Shown one piece after another: positions 51,190 through 60,679 of a stretch of DNA of 64,000 nucleotides (the stretch's first letter is position 1; the number at the start of each line of letters is the position of its first letter). The DNA comes from Comamonas_C sp026954015. GTDB taxonomy: Bacteria > Pseudomonadota > Gammaproteobacteria > Burkholderiales > Burkholderiaceae_C. The stretch is from contig JAPSFS010000005.1 of NCBI GenBank assembly GCA_035063785.1, positions 62,001 to 126,000 of the forward strand, given 5' to 3'. The notes beneath the pieces were generated by a model, which worked only from the letters and a program-made list of their open reading frames with translations, did no database searches and was not told where the DNA came from. Made by a program: the position numbers and the translations under genes.

Positions 51190-51192
<3 letters not shown>
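51132..51192 (+). repeat. dispersed palindromic repeat, copy 9
   Basis: AAAGCAATAGCGTCCAGCGC, TTGCTATACAAGCGCTGGCG, then GCCGATTCGGCTTGAAATTCA. The arms CCAGCGCTTG and CAAGCGCTGG are perfect. The tail supplies the TGA stop of odhL on the minus strand. Confidence 0.85.
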
Positions 51193-52617
<1,425 letters not shown>

Positions 52618-52641
52618 CTCGTTTCCTTCATCCATGGTGAA

Positions 52642-52662
52642 AACCCACCGCGCAGGGTGGGT
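52642..52662 (-). terminator. weak terminator or attenuator between odhB and odhL
   Basis: Minus strand: AACCCACC and GGTGGGTT (8 bp, about 5-base loop) followed by TTC. The short U tract points to partial termination, which would lower odhL relative to odhAB. Confidence 0.45.
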
Positions 52663-52683
52663 TGGAGCGTGCGTGCGACCCGG

Positions 52684-53940
52684 TCAGAGGTCGAACAGCA
52701 GACGCGACGGGTCTTCCAGTGCGTCCCTCATGGCGACGAGGCCGAGCACCGCCTCGCGGCCGTCGATGATGCGGTGGTCGTAGCTCAGCGCCAGGTAGTT
52801 CATCGGGCGGACCACGATCTGGCCGTTTTCGACCACCGCGCGGTCCTTGGTGGCGTGCACGCCGAGGATGGCCGACTGCGGCGGATTGATGATGGGCGTG
52901 GAAAGCATCGAGCCGAAGGTGCCGCCGTTGGAGATCGTGAAGGTGCCGCCCGTGAGCTCTTCGAGACCGAGCTTGCCCTCCTGTGCCTTCTTGCCAAATT
53001 CGGCGATCTTCTTCTCGATGTCGGCAAAGCTCATCTGGTCGGCGTTGCGCAGTATCGGCACGACGAGGCCGCGCGGCGAGCCGACGGCGATGCCGATGTC
53101 GAAGTAGCCGTGGTAGACGATGTCGGTGCCATCGACCGAGGCGTTGATCGCCGGGAATTTCTTGAGCGCGTGCACCGCCGCCTTCACGAAGAAGGACATG
53201 AAGCCGAGCTTCACGCCGTGCTCCTTGGTGAACTGGTCCTGGAACTTCTTGCGCAGTTCCATCACCGGCGCCATGTTAGCCTCGTTGAACGTCGTCAGGA
53301 TGGCGTTGGTCGCCTGCGACTGCAGCAGGCGCTCGGCCACGCGCGCGCGCAGGCGGCTCATGGCCACGCGCTGTTCGGGGCGCTCGCCCAGATCGGGCGC
53401 CCCCGCCGGCGCCGCCACTTGCGGCAGCGCCGTGGTGGGCACGCCCGTCGGTATGGTCACGACCTTTGCACCGCCCGCCACCGCGGCAAGCGCGTCGCCC
53501 TTGGTCACGCGGCCGTCGCGCCCGGTGCCCGGCACGTCGGCGGCCGAGAGCTTGTTTTCTGCCAGGATCTTGGCGGCGGCGGGCATGGCCACGCCGGCCT
53601 TGCTGCCACCGGCAGGCGCAGCGGCAGCAGCCACCGGCGCGGGCGCCGGGGCCGCCGCTGGCGCGGGAGCGGCTGCCGGAGCGGCCGCTCCCACCACGGC
53701 CTCGGTGTCGATCCTGGCGATCACCTGGCTCGCGACGACCGTAGCGCCATCGGGCTGCACGATCTCGCTGAGCACGCCCGCCGATGGCGCGGGCACTTCG
53801 AGCACGACCTTGTCGGTTTCGATCTCGATCAGGATTTCATCGGCGGCGACCGCTTCGCCCGCCTTCTTCTTCCACTGCAGCAGCGTGGCCTCTTCGACCG
53901 ATTCCGACAGCTCGGGAACTTTGACTTCAACGATGGACAT
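52684..53940 (-). CDS. odhB: dihydrolipoyllysine-residue succinyltransferase (E2)
   Basis: This 418-residue core subunit of the 2-oxoglutarate dehydrogenase complex has one N-terminal lipoyl domain with Lys44 (IEIETDKVVLEVP), an Ala-Pro-rich linker, an E3-binding domain (AAAKILAENKLSAADVPGTG) and a C-terminal catalytic domain with LALSYDHRIIDGREAV carrying His and Asp. The single lipoyl domain fits the succinyl type. It lies between odhA and odhL. Confidence 0.96.
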   Translation of the reverse strand: MSIVEVKVPELSESVEEATLLQWKKKAGEAVAADEILIEIETDKVVLEVPAPSAGVLSEIVQPDGATVVASQVIARIDTEAVVGAAAPAAAPAPAAAPAPAPVAAAAAPAGGSKAGVAMPAAAKILAENKLSAADVPGTGRDGRVTKGDALAAVAGGAKVVTIPTGVPTTALPQVAAPAGAPDLGERPEQRVAMSRLRARVAERLLQSQATNAILTTFNEANMAPVMELRKKFQDQFTKEHGVKLGFMSFFVKAAVHALKKFPAINASVDGTDIVYHGYFDIGIAVGSPRGLVVPILRNADQMSFADIEKKIAEFGKKAQEGKLGLEELTGGTFTISNGGTFGSMLSTPIINPPQSAILGVHATKDRAVVENGQIVVRPMNYLALSYDHRIIDGREAVLGLVAMRDALEDPSRLLFDL

Positions 53941-53978
53941 GTTCGATTCCGTTCAGCAATGTGCGTGATGCGACAGGT

Positions 53979-54016
53979 GTTGTGCGGGTGCCGTTATCCG
54001 GCACTCCGCGCACAAC
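53979..54016 (-). other. strong hairpin between odhA and odhB
   Basis: GTTGTGCG and CGCACAAC form an outer stem and GTGCCG with CGGCAC an inner one, with a small bulge. No T run follows. Likely an RNA stability or processing element in the odhAB message. Confidence 0.45.
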
Positions 54017-54029
54017 GCTCAACCTCTTC

Positions 54030-56909
54030 CTACTTGGTCAGGACGAACCCCTTGAGCTTGGCGAACGCCGCCTCGACCAGGTTCTTCTGCTGCTCCGCGT
54101 GCAGGTGCGCGTAGCCGACGGCCGGCGAGGCCGAGGCCGCGCGCCCGGCGTAGCCGAGCTTCTGCCCCGCGAGCATGTTCTCGTGGATGTTGTGCTGGAT
54201 GAAGAACCAGGCGCCCTGGTTCTGCGGCTCGTCCTGGCACCAGACGATGTCGGTGGCCTTGCCGAAGCGCTTGAGCTCGGCGGCGAAGGCCTTGTGCGGG
54301 AAGGGGTAGAGCTGCTCGATGCGCACGATGGCGACGTCCTGCGCCCCCTTTTCCTCGCGCTTTTTCACGAGGTCGTAGTAGACCTTGCCCGAGCAGGCGA
54401 TCACGCGCCTGACCTTGGCGGCGTTCTTCACCACCGCCTCGTCGCGCTCGGTGAGCACCGTCTGGAACCCCCCGCTCGTGAACTCGGAAATGGGCGAGGT
54501 CGCATCCTTGGCGCGCAGCAGGCTCTTGGGCGTGAAGATGACCAGAGGCTTCCTGATGGGGCGGATCATCTGCCGGCGCAACACGTGGAAGATCTGGCTG
54601 GCCGTCGTCGGCTGCACGACCTGGATGTTGGTGTCGGCCGCCAGCTGCATGAAGCGCTCCACGCGCGCCGACGAGTGCTCGGGCCCCTGGCCCTCGTAGC
54701 CGTGCGGCAGCATCAGCGCCATGCCGTTCACACGGCCCCACTTCACTTCGCCCGAGGCGATGAACTGGTCGATCACCACCTGCGCGCCATTGGCAAAGTC
54801 GCCGAACTGCGCCTCCCAGATCACCAGCGTGTTCGGATCGTTGGACGCATAGCCGTATTCGAAGGCCAGCACCGCCTGCTCCGAGAGGATGGAGTCGATG
54901 ACGACGAACGGCGCCTGGTTCTCGGCCACGTTCGAGAGCGGAATGTAGGTGCCCTCGTCCCACTTTTCACGCTTCTGGTCGTGGATCACGGAATGACGGT
55001 GGCTGAAGGTGCCGCGGCCACTGTCCTCGCCCGAAAGGCGGACCGGGTAGCCCGACGCGACAAGCGAGGCGAACGCCATGTGCTCGCCCATGCCCCAGTC
55101 CACCGGGTGCTCGCCCCGGCCCATGGCGGCGCGGTCGGCGTAGACCTTCTTGACCAGGGCGTGCGGGGTCACGGAATCGGGGATCGTGGTGATGCGTTCC
55201 GCCAGGCGCTTCCACTCCGCGAGCGGGATCGCCGTATCAGCCGTATCCGTCCAGGCCTTGTCGAGGTAGGGGCTCCAGTCGACCGCGTACTTGCTCTTGA
55301 AGTTGGTCAGCACCGGATCGACCGTGTGCTTGCCGTCGTCCATCGCGGCGCGGTAGGCATGCACCATGTCGTCGCCCAGCGTCTCGCCCAGGCCCTGCGC
55401 GGCGAGCTTGTCGGCGTAGAGCTTGCGCGTGCCCGGGTGCGCCGCGATCTTCTTGTACATCAGCGGCTGGGTGAGCATGGGAGTGTCCTGCTCGTTGTGG
55501 CCCAGCTTGCGGTAGCAGACGATGTCCACCGCCACGTCCTTGGAAAACTCCATGCGGTATTCCAGCGCCAGCTCGATCGCCAGGCACACCGCCTCGGGGT
55601 CGTCGGCGTTCACGTGCAGCACCGGCGAGTCGATCATCTTCATGATGTCGGTGCTGTAGGTGGTGGAGCGGCTGTCGCGCGGGTCGCTCGTGGTGAAGCC
55701 GATCTGGTTGTTGATGATGATGTGCACCGAGCCGCCGGTGGTAAAGCCGCGCGTCTCCGACAGCGCCAGCGTCTCCTGGTTCACGCCCTGGCCGGCAATG
55801 GCCGCGTCGCCGTGCACGATCACGGGCAGCACCTGCTTGCCGTGCGGGTCGCCCCGGCGATCCATGCGCGAGCGCACCGAGCCTTCGACCACCGGGTTGA
55901 CGATCTCCAGGTGCGAAGGGTTGAACGCCAGCGACAGATGCACCGGGCCGCCGGTGGTCGTCACGTCCGAGGAGAAGCCCTGGTGGTATTTCACGTCGCC
56001 CGCGGGCAGGTCTTCGGGTGCGGTGTGGTCGAACTCGGCGAACAGGTCCTTGGGCATCTTGCCCAGGGTATTGACGAGCACGTTCAGGCGCCCGCGGTGC
56101 GCCATGCCGATCACGATCTCCTGGATGCCCTTCTGGCCCGCGGACTGGATCAGGTGGTCGATGGCCGCGATGAAGCTTTCGCCGCCCTCAAGCGAGAAGC
56201 GCTTCTGCCCGACGTACTTGGTGTGCAGGAAGCGCTCCAGGCCTTCGGCGGCCGTCAGGCGCTCGAGGATGCGCTTCTTCTTGGCCGCGTCATACGCCGG
56301 CTTGCTGCGCACGCTCTCGAGCTTCTGCTGCCACCAGCGCTTGTGGTGCTGGTCGCTCGCGTACATGAACTCCGCGCCCAGCGTGCCGCAATAGGTCTCG
56401 CGCAGCGCGTTGAGCAGCTCGCGCAGCGTCATGCTCTCCTTGCCGAAGAAGGTGTTGCTGGTGTTGAACACCGTTTCCTGGTCGGCATCGGTGAAGCCGT
56501 AAAACGAGGGTTCCAGCTCGGGGATGGCCGGGCGTTCCTGGCGCTTGAGCGGATCGAGGTCGGCCCAGGCCACGCCCACGTTGCGGTAGGCGGCGATGAG
56601 CTGCTGCACCGCGGTGCGCTTGCGCCCCAGGTCGGAGTCGGCGCCGTAGGCGACGACCACCTGCGTGCGGCCCTGCCTGGCGCGTTCGACGAAGGCGTCG
56701 ATCACCGGCTGGTGCGGTACGTCGCGCGCGTCGCTGCCGTCCACCGCCGGCACGTGCTGCAGCGCGTCGAAATAGTCGCGCCACGAATCGGGAACGCTGC
56801 CCGGGTTGGTGAGATAGTTTTCGTACATCTCTTCGACATACGACGCATTGCCGCCGAAGAGATAGGTGTTGCCCTGGAAGGCTTGGTAGACCGATGTGGG
56901 TTCGCTCAT
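54030..56909 (-). CDS. odhA: 2-oxoglutarate dehydrogenase E1 component
   Basis: The 959-residue thiamine-diphosphate enzyme decarboxylates 2-oxoglutarate in the citric acid cycle. The N-terminus has the E2-binding SYVEEMYENYLTNPGSV. Cofactor and active-site blocks include GMAHRGRLNVL, GDAAIAGQGVNQETLALS and SGEDSGRGTFSHRHSV. The C-terminus carries WCQDEPQNQGAWFFIQHNI. Length is typical. A candidate -10 lies about 120 bases upstream on the minus strand. It opens the odhA-odhB-odhL-zapE unit. Confidence 0.97.
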   Translation of the reverse strand: MSEPTSVYQAFQGNTYLFGGNASYVEEMYENYLTNPGSVPDSWRDYFDALQHVPAVDGSDARDVPHQPVIDAFVERARQGRTQVVVAYGADSDLGRKRTAVQQLIAAYRNVGVAWADLDPLKRQERPAIPELEPSFYGFTDADQETVFNTSNTFFGKESMTLRELLNALRETYCGTLGAEFMYASDQHHKRWWQQKLESVRSKPAYDAAKKKRILERLTAAEGLERFLHTKYVGQKRFSLEGGESFIAAIDHLIQSAGQKGIQEIVIGMAHRGRLNVLVNTLGKMPKDLFAEFDHTAPEDLPAGDVKYHQGFSSDVTTTGGPVHLSLAFNPSHLEIVNPVVEGSVRSRMDRRGDPHGKQVLPVIVHGDAAIAGQGVNQETLALSETRGFTTGGSVHIIINNQIGFTTSDPRDSRSTTYSTDIMKMIDSPVLHVNADDPEAVCLAIELALEYRMEFSKDVAVDIVCYRKLGHNEQDTPMLTQPLMYKKIAAHPGTRKLYADKLAAQGLGETLGDDMVHAYRAAMDDGKHTVDPVLTNFKSKYAVDWSPYLDKAWTDTADTAIPLAEWKRLAERITTIPDSVTPHALVKKVYADRAAMGRGEHPVDWGMGEHMAFASLVASGYPVRLSGEDSGRGTFSHRHSVIHDQKREKWDEGTYIPLSNVAENQAPFVVIDSILSEQAVLAFEYGYASNDPNTLVIWEAQFGDFANGAQVVIDQFIASGEVKWGRVNGMALMLPHGYEGQGPEHSSARVERFMQLAADTNIQVVQPTTASQIFHVLRRQMIRPIRKPLVIFTPKSLLRAKDATSPISEFTSGGFQTVLTERDEAVVKNAAKVRRVIACSGKVYYDLVKKREEKGAQDVAIVRIEQLYPFPHKAFAAELKRFGKATDIVWCQDEPQNQGAWFFIQHNIHENMLAGQKLGYAGRAASASPAVGYAHLHAEQQKNLVEAAFAKLKGFVLTK

Positions 56910-57029
56910 GTCCCGCTGACCTTTGTTTCCCTGGAGGAAATCCGGGTTGGTTAAGAAACCTTCCGCGACACGGCTGTACCGGATGGCGGATGCGACTGTG
57001 GCTGGGGAAGGGCCCGATGTGCAAGGACT

Positions 57030-57035
57030 ATTGTG
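57030..57035 (-). promoter_or_regulatory. candidate -10 element for odhA
   Basis: CACAAT in GGCACAATAGTCC on the minus strand, about 120 bases before the odhA ATG. A shifted reading AATAGT is also possible. No strong -35. Confidence 0.3.
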
Positions 57036-57090
57036 CCACCGAAACCCCCGGCGGGCAGGATTGCAGGCCGCACGGCGTCGTGCGCGCGCA

Positions 57091-58320
57091 TCAGTGCACC
57101 GCGAACGCCTGCGCGCAATGCGCCCGCCCGTACTCCTGACAGGCGATCGAGACGATCGGGCCCACCGACAGCAGCAGCAACCCCCAGGCCAGCGCCAGCC
57201 CCTGCGCCACCGCCAGCGGGCCCAGGCCGATGCAGGCCAGCACCACCAGCATCAAGGGCCACGGCGTGGCCTGCGCGCGCGTGACGTAGCGGTGCAGCGC
57301 CCAGATGGCACACACGAACAGCGCCAGCGGGATGGCCACGGCGCTGATGGCCAACAGCGGCGAGCCGGCGTGCGCGTCCGGCCCGGCGGGCGTCAGCGCA
57401 TCGGCCACCACCTCCAGCCCGCTGCCCACGGCCGCCAGCGCGGCAAACGCGAAGTAGTGGCCGTAGCCCCAGCCGAAGCAGCGCTCGCGATGGCGGTGCA
57501 GTGCGTCGCCCGAGGGCAGCAGAAAGTACATCCACCACAGGCAGAACGCCAGCAGCGTGCCGCCCAGGCCGACCAGCGCCACCTCCAGCGACAGGCCGTG
57601 CGCCTGCACCACGCCGGCAATCGCGTTGGCCACGCCCAGGATGCTTTCGCCCAGAATGATGATGACGAAGCCGCTGTAGCGCTCGGCGATGTGGTGCGGG
57701 TGCCAGGGCGTGGTGGGCCCGCGCCACTCGGCCCAGGCGGGCACGGCCAGCTCCAGCAGCACCAGCGCGATCAGCACCGGCCAGGGGCCGGCGGCCGGCA
57801 GTCCGCCGTGGGCGCTGGCCAGGTAAAAGCCGATCCAGCCGCACTGCACCGCCGCCACGCCCACCGCGTAGCGCAGGCAGGTGCCGCGGCGCAGCGCATC
57901 GCCGCGCGCCGCCAGCAGCCACTGCACGCACAGCGGCACGCGCATCAGCGCGTAGCCGGCGATCGTGACCAGCAGGCGCCCCTCGAACAGCCCCGGCACG
58001 CCGACGGCGAACACCAGCGCGCCGGCCATCTGCAGCAGGGTCAGCACGCGGTACGGCGCGTCGTCGGTGTCGTAGGCCGAGCCGAACCAGGTGTAGTTCA
58101 TCCAGCCCCACCAGATCGCGAAGAAGGCCAGCAGATAGCCGGGCAGCGCCTGCAGCACGTGGTGCGCGCCCTCGGCGTGGTGCAGCTGCGCGGCGGCCAG
58201 CGCCACGGCCACGACAAAGCTGAGGTCGAACAGCAGTTCCAGCGGCGTGGCGGTGCGGTGCGCTTCGTGGATGTCGCGCCCGCGCACGGTGCGCGCGGCG
58301 GGGGGGTGCGGGTCGGTCAT
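57091..58320 (-). CDS. low temperature requirement A (LtrA) family membrane protein
   Basis: The 409-residue protein with about ten transmembrane segments matches the LtrA family. TPLELLFDLSFVVAVALAA near the start, FAIWWGWMNYTWFGSAYDTDD, HIAERYSGFVIIILGESILG and WWMYF are the family blocks. Listeria LtrA is needed for growth in the cold, but the molecular role is unknown. The ATG at 58320 fits; longer starts run into the divergent promoter region. It is not co-oriented with a clear partner. Confidence 0.88.
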   Translation of the reverse strand: MTDPHPPAARTVRGRDIHEAHRTATPLELLFDLSFVVAVALAAAQLHHAEGAHHVLQALPGYLLAFFAIWWGWMNYTWFGSAYDTDDAPYRVLTLLQMAGALVFAVGVPGLFEGRLLVTIAGYALMRVPLCVQWLLAARGDALRRGTCLRYAVGVAAVQCGWIGFYLASAHGGLPAAGPWPVLIALVLLELAVPAWAEWRGPTTPWHPHHIAERYSGFVIIILGESILGVANAIAGVVQAHGLSLEVALVGLGGTLLAFCLWWMYFLLPSGDALHRHRERCFGWGYGHYFAFAALAAVGSGLEVVADALTPAGPDAHAGSPLLAISAVAIPLALFVCAIWALHRYVTRAQATPWPLMLVVLACIGLGPLAVAQGLALAWGLLLLSVGPIVSIACQEYGRAHCAQAFAVH

Positions 58321-58433
58321 GGCCGAAGGTGCAGCATGGGTGGAGCGCGATGGTACCGAACGGCAGCCATGCCAGGTCCGGCTGCGCGGCAACGCAGTTA
58401 CCCCGGGACAGGGTTGCCGAAGATTTCATGAAA

Positions 58434-58480
58434 AATGGCTGCAGCGCTTGTCCAGAAAGCGCTGACAGCTATCAGATAAA
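58434..58480 (-). repeat. dispersed palindromic repeat, copy 10
   Basis: Minus strand: TGATAGCTGTCAGCGCTTTC, TGGACAAGCGCTGCAGCC, then ATTTTT. The arms CAGCGCTT and AAGCGCTG pair. Unlike most copies it lies between divergent genes (ltrA and the AI-2E family gene), not at a 3' end. Confidence 0.85.
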
Positions 58481-58550
58481 TACCAAAAAGACGGTGGCCT
58501 TCGGGCGGTTCGCGTACAGTGCGGCCCTGTCGCTCGCACCATCGCCTGCC

Positions 58551-59633
58551 ATGCACTCGCCCGTCACCACCAACCGCGTGCTCGTCTCGCTGCTCATCGG
58601 CGTGACGCTGGCGTACGGCGCCATCCTGATGCCGCTGCACGGCGCGATCTTCTGGGGCATGGTGCTGGCGATCCTGTTCGCGCCCTTGCACCGCAGGCTG
58701 CTCGCGCGCATGCCGCGTCGGCGCAATCTGGCGGCGCTGGCGACACTCGTGGTCTGCCTCCTGATCGTGATCCTGCCCATCCTGCTGATCGGCGTCTCGG
58801 TGGTGCAGGAAGTGAGCGACGCCTACCAGCGCGCGCGCAGCGGCCAGCTCAATCTCGGCACGTACGCGCAGCAGATCTGGGACGCGCTGCCCGCGTGGGT
58901 GCTCGGGCTGCTGCAGCGTCTGCACCTCGATTCGATCACGGAGCTGCAGGCGCGCATTTCGAGCTTTGGCGTGCAGGCGAGCCAGTTCCTTGCAAACAAG
59001 GCGCTCGATCTGGGCTCCAACACACTGCAGTTCATCGTCAACTTCGGCGTGATGCTCTACCTGCTGTTTTTCCTGCTGCGCGACGGAACGCTGCTGGTCG
59101 GGCGCATCCGCGACGCGATCCCGCTGGATGCGGACCACAAGCGCGCACTGGCGCAGAAATTCACGACGGTGATACGCGCTACCGTCAAGGGCAACATCGC
59201 AGTGGCCGCGACGCAAGGCGCGCTCGGCGGGTTGATCTTCTGGGTGCTGGGCATCCAGGGGCCGGTGATGTGGGGCGTGCTGATGGCCTTCCTGTCGCTG
59301 CTGCCCGCCGTGGGCGCGAGCCTCATCTGGGGGCCGGTGGCGGTGTACTTCCTGGCGACCGGCGCCATCGGGCAGGGCATCACGCTCACGCTCTACGGCG
59401 TGGGCGTGATCGGCCTCGTGGACAACCTGCTGCGGCCGCTGCTCGTGGGCAAGGACACCAAGATGCCGGACTACGTGGTGCTGATCTCCACGCTCGGCGG
59501 CATGGCACTGTTCGGCCTCACGGGTTTCGTGATCGGGCCCATGGTGGCGGCGCTCTTCATCGCCACCTGGGACCTGTACGCGCCGCCAACCAAGCGCGGC
59601 CATCAGCCACCCGAGACGCCCCCAAAACGATAG
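58551..59633 (+). CDS. AI-2E family transporter
   Basis: This 360-residue membrane protein has about eight transmembrane segments and the family layout of the AI-2 exporter TqsA and PerM-like proteins. VSLLIGVTLAYGAILMPL begins the protein, VVCLLIVILPILLIGVSVV follows a basic loop, and the C-terminal GPVAVYFLATG, DNLLRPLLVGKDTKMPDYVVLIS and GGMALFGLTGFVIGPM are diagnostic. Substrate is unknown. The TAG stop coincides with the TAG in the GATAGCTG start of a degenerate repeat. Confidence 0.9.
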   Translation: MHSPVTTNRVLVSLLIGVTLAYGAILMPLHGAIFWGMVLAILFAPLHRRLLARMPRRRNLAALATLVVCLLIVILPILLIGVSVVQEVSDAYQRARSGQLNLGTYAQQIWDALPAWVLGLLQRLHLDSITELQARISSFGVQASQFLANKALDLGSNTLQFIVNFGVMLYLLFFLLRDGTLLVGRIRDAIPLDADHKRALAQKFTTVIRATVKGNIAVAATQGALGGLIFWVLGIQGPVMWGVLMAFLSLLPAVGASLIWGPVAVYFLATGAIGQGITLTLYGVGVIGLVDNLLRPLLVGKDTKMPDYVVLISTLGGMALFGLTGFVIGPMVAALFIATWDLYAPPTKRGHQPPETPPKR

Positions 59634-59670
59634 CTGGAAGCGATCGCCTGGCGTAGGTTCAATGGGTTTT
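59624..59670 (+). repeat. dispersed palindromic repeat, copy 11 (degenerate)
   Basis: AAAACGATAGCTGGAAGCGA, TCGCCTGGCGTAGG, then TTCAATGGGTTTT. It keeps the opening GATAGCTG and parts of the arms. Its TAG is the stop codon of the AI-2E family gene. Confidence 0.45.
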
Positions 59671-59687
59671 CCCCCCTGAATATGCAA

Positions 59688-59697
59688 GGGATATCCC
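59688..59697. other. 10-base perfect palindrome upstream of the universal stress protein gene
   Basis: GGGATATCCC, 56 bases before the ATG at 59753. It could be an operator, but a chance palindrome of this length is plausible. Confidence 0.2.
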
Positions 59698-59752
59698 GAT
59701 GGGCGCGCGGCGCAGCGCATGCCACACTGCCCCTGCCTTTGACGAAACCGCC

Positions 59753-60619
59753 ATGCCCACGCCCGATACCGTCTATGCCTGCCTCGATGGCCTGAACACC
59801 ACGGCTGCAGTGGTCGAGGGCGCGTGCTGGGCGGCGCAGCGGCTCTCGGCCCCGCTCACGCTGCTGCACACGCTGGAGCGCCCCGAGCCCACGCCGCCGG
59901 TGGGCGACTACAGCGGCGTGCTCGGCATGGGCGCGCAGGACCTGCTGCTGCAGCGCCTCTCCGCCCTGGACGAAGAGCGCGCGCAGATCACGCAACAGGC
60001 GGCGCAGCGCATGCTCGACGAGGCGCGCACGCACGCGTGCGAAGGCAGCGTGCCGCAGATGTCCACGATGCTGCGCCAGGGTGACCTGACGGACGTGCTG
60101 CTCACGCAGGAGCCCACGGCGCGCCTGTTCGTGCTCGGCAGCAACCGGCGCCCGCCCACGGTACGCAAGCTGCGGCTGGACCACCGCATCGAAACCGCGG
60201 TGCGCAACCTGCGCCAGCCCGTGATGGTGATGGACGCGGTGCCGTTCGTGCCGCCCACGCACTTCGTCGTGGCCTACGACGGCAGCGCCACCGCCGACGC
60301 CGCGGTGCAGCGCGTGGCAGGCAGCCCGCTGCTGCGCGGCATGCCCGCCGAGCTGGTGATGGTGGGCGAATGCCCCGCGCGCCTGCAGGAGCGGCTGCGC
60401 GCCGCCAAGACGCTGCTGGAGGATGCGGGCTTTGCCACCACCACACGCACGCTGCCCGGTCTGCCCGAGGAGGTGGTTCCGCCGCTGCTCGAATCGCTGG
60501 GCAGCACGCTGCTGGTGCTGGGCGCCTATGGCCACTCGCGCATCCGGCACTTCATCGTGGGCAGCACGACGACGGCGCTTCTGCGGTTGTGCAGCGTGCC
60601 GGTGCTGGTGCTGCGCTGA
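59753..60619 (+). CDS. universal stress protein, tandem Usp domains
   Basis: The 288-residue protein has two Usp domains, about 1-155 and 160-288. The second carries the ATP-binding pattern GAYGHSRIRHFIVGSTT near the C-terminus; the first has a matching FVLGSNRRPP without the full motif, so only the second probably binds ATP. Tandem Usp proteins help survival under energy or oxidative stress. The gene converges with the ABC transporter genes. Confidence 0.88.
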   Translation: MPTPDTVYACLDGLNTTAAVVEGACWAAQRLSAPLTLLHTLERPEPTPPVGDYSGVLGMGAQDLLLQRLSALDEERAQITQQAAQRMLDEARTHACEGSVPQMSTMLRQGDLTDVLLTQEPTARLFVLGSNRRPPTVRKLRLDHRIETAVRNLRQPVMVMDAVPFVPPTHFVVAYDGSATADAAVQRVAGSPLLRGMPAELVMVGECPARLQERLRAAKTLLEDAGFATTTRTLPGLPEEVVPPLLESLGSTLLVLGAYGHSRIRHFIVGSTTTALLRLCSVPVLVLR

Positions 60620-60679
60620 TGGCGAAGGACCGCGCCGCGCGGCGATGGCGCGCCTTCGGGGCATGACGGAGCCATCCCG

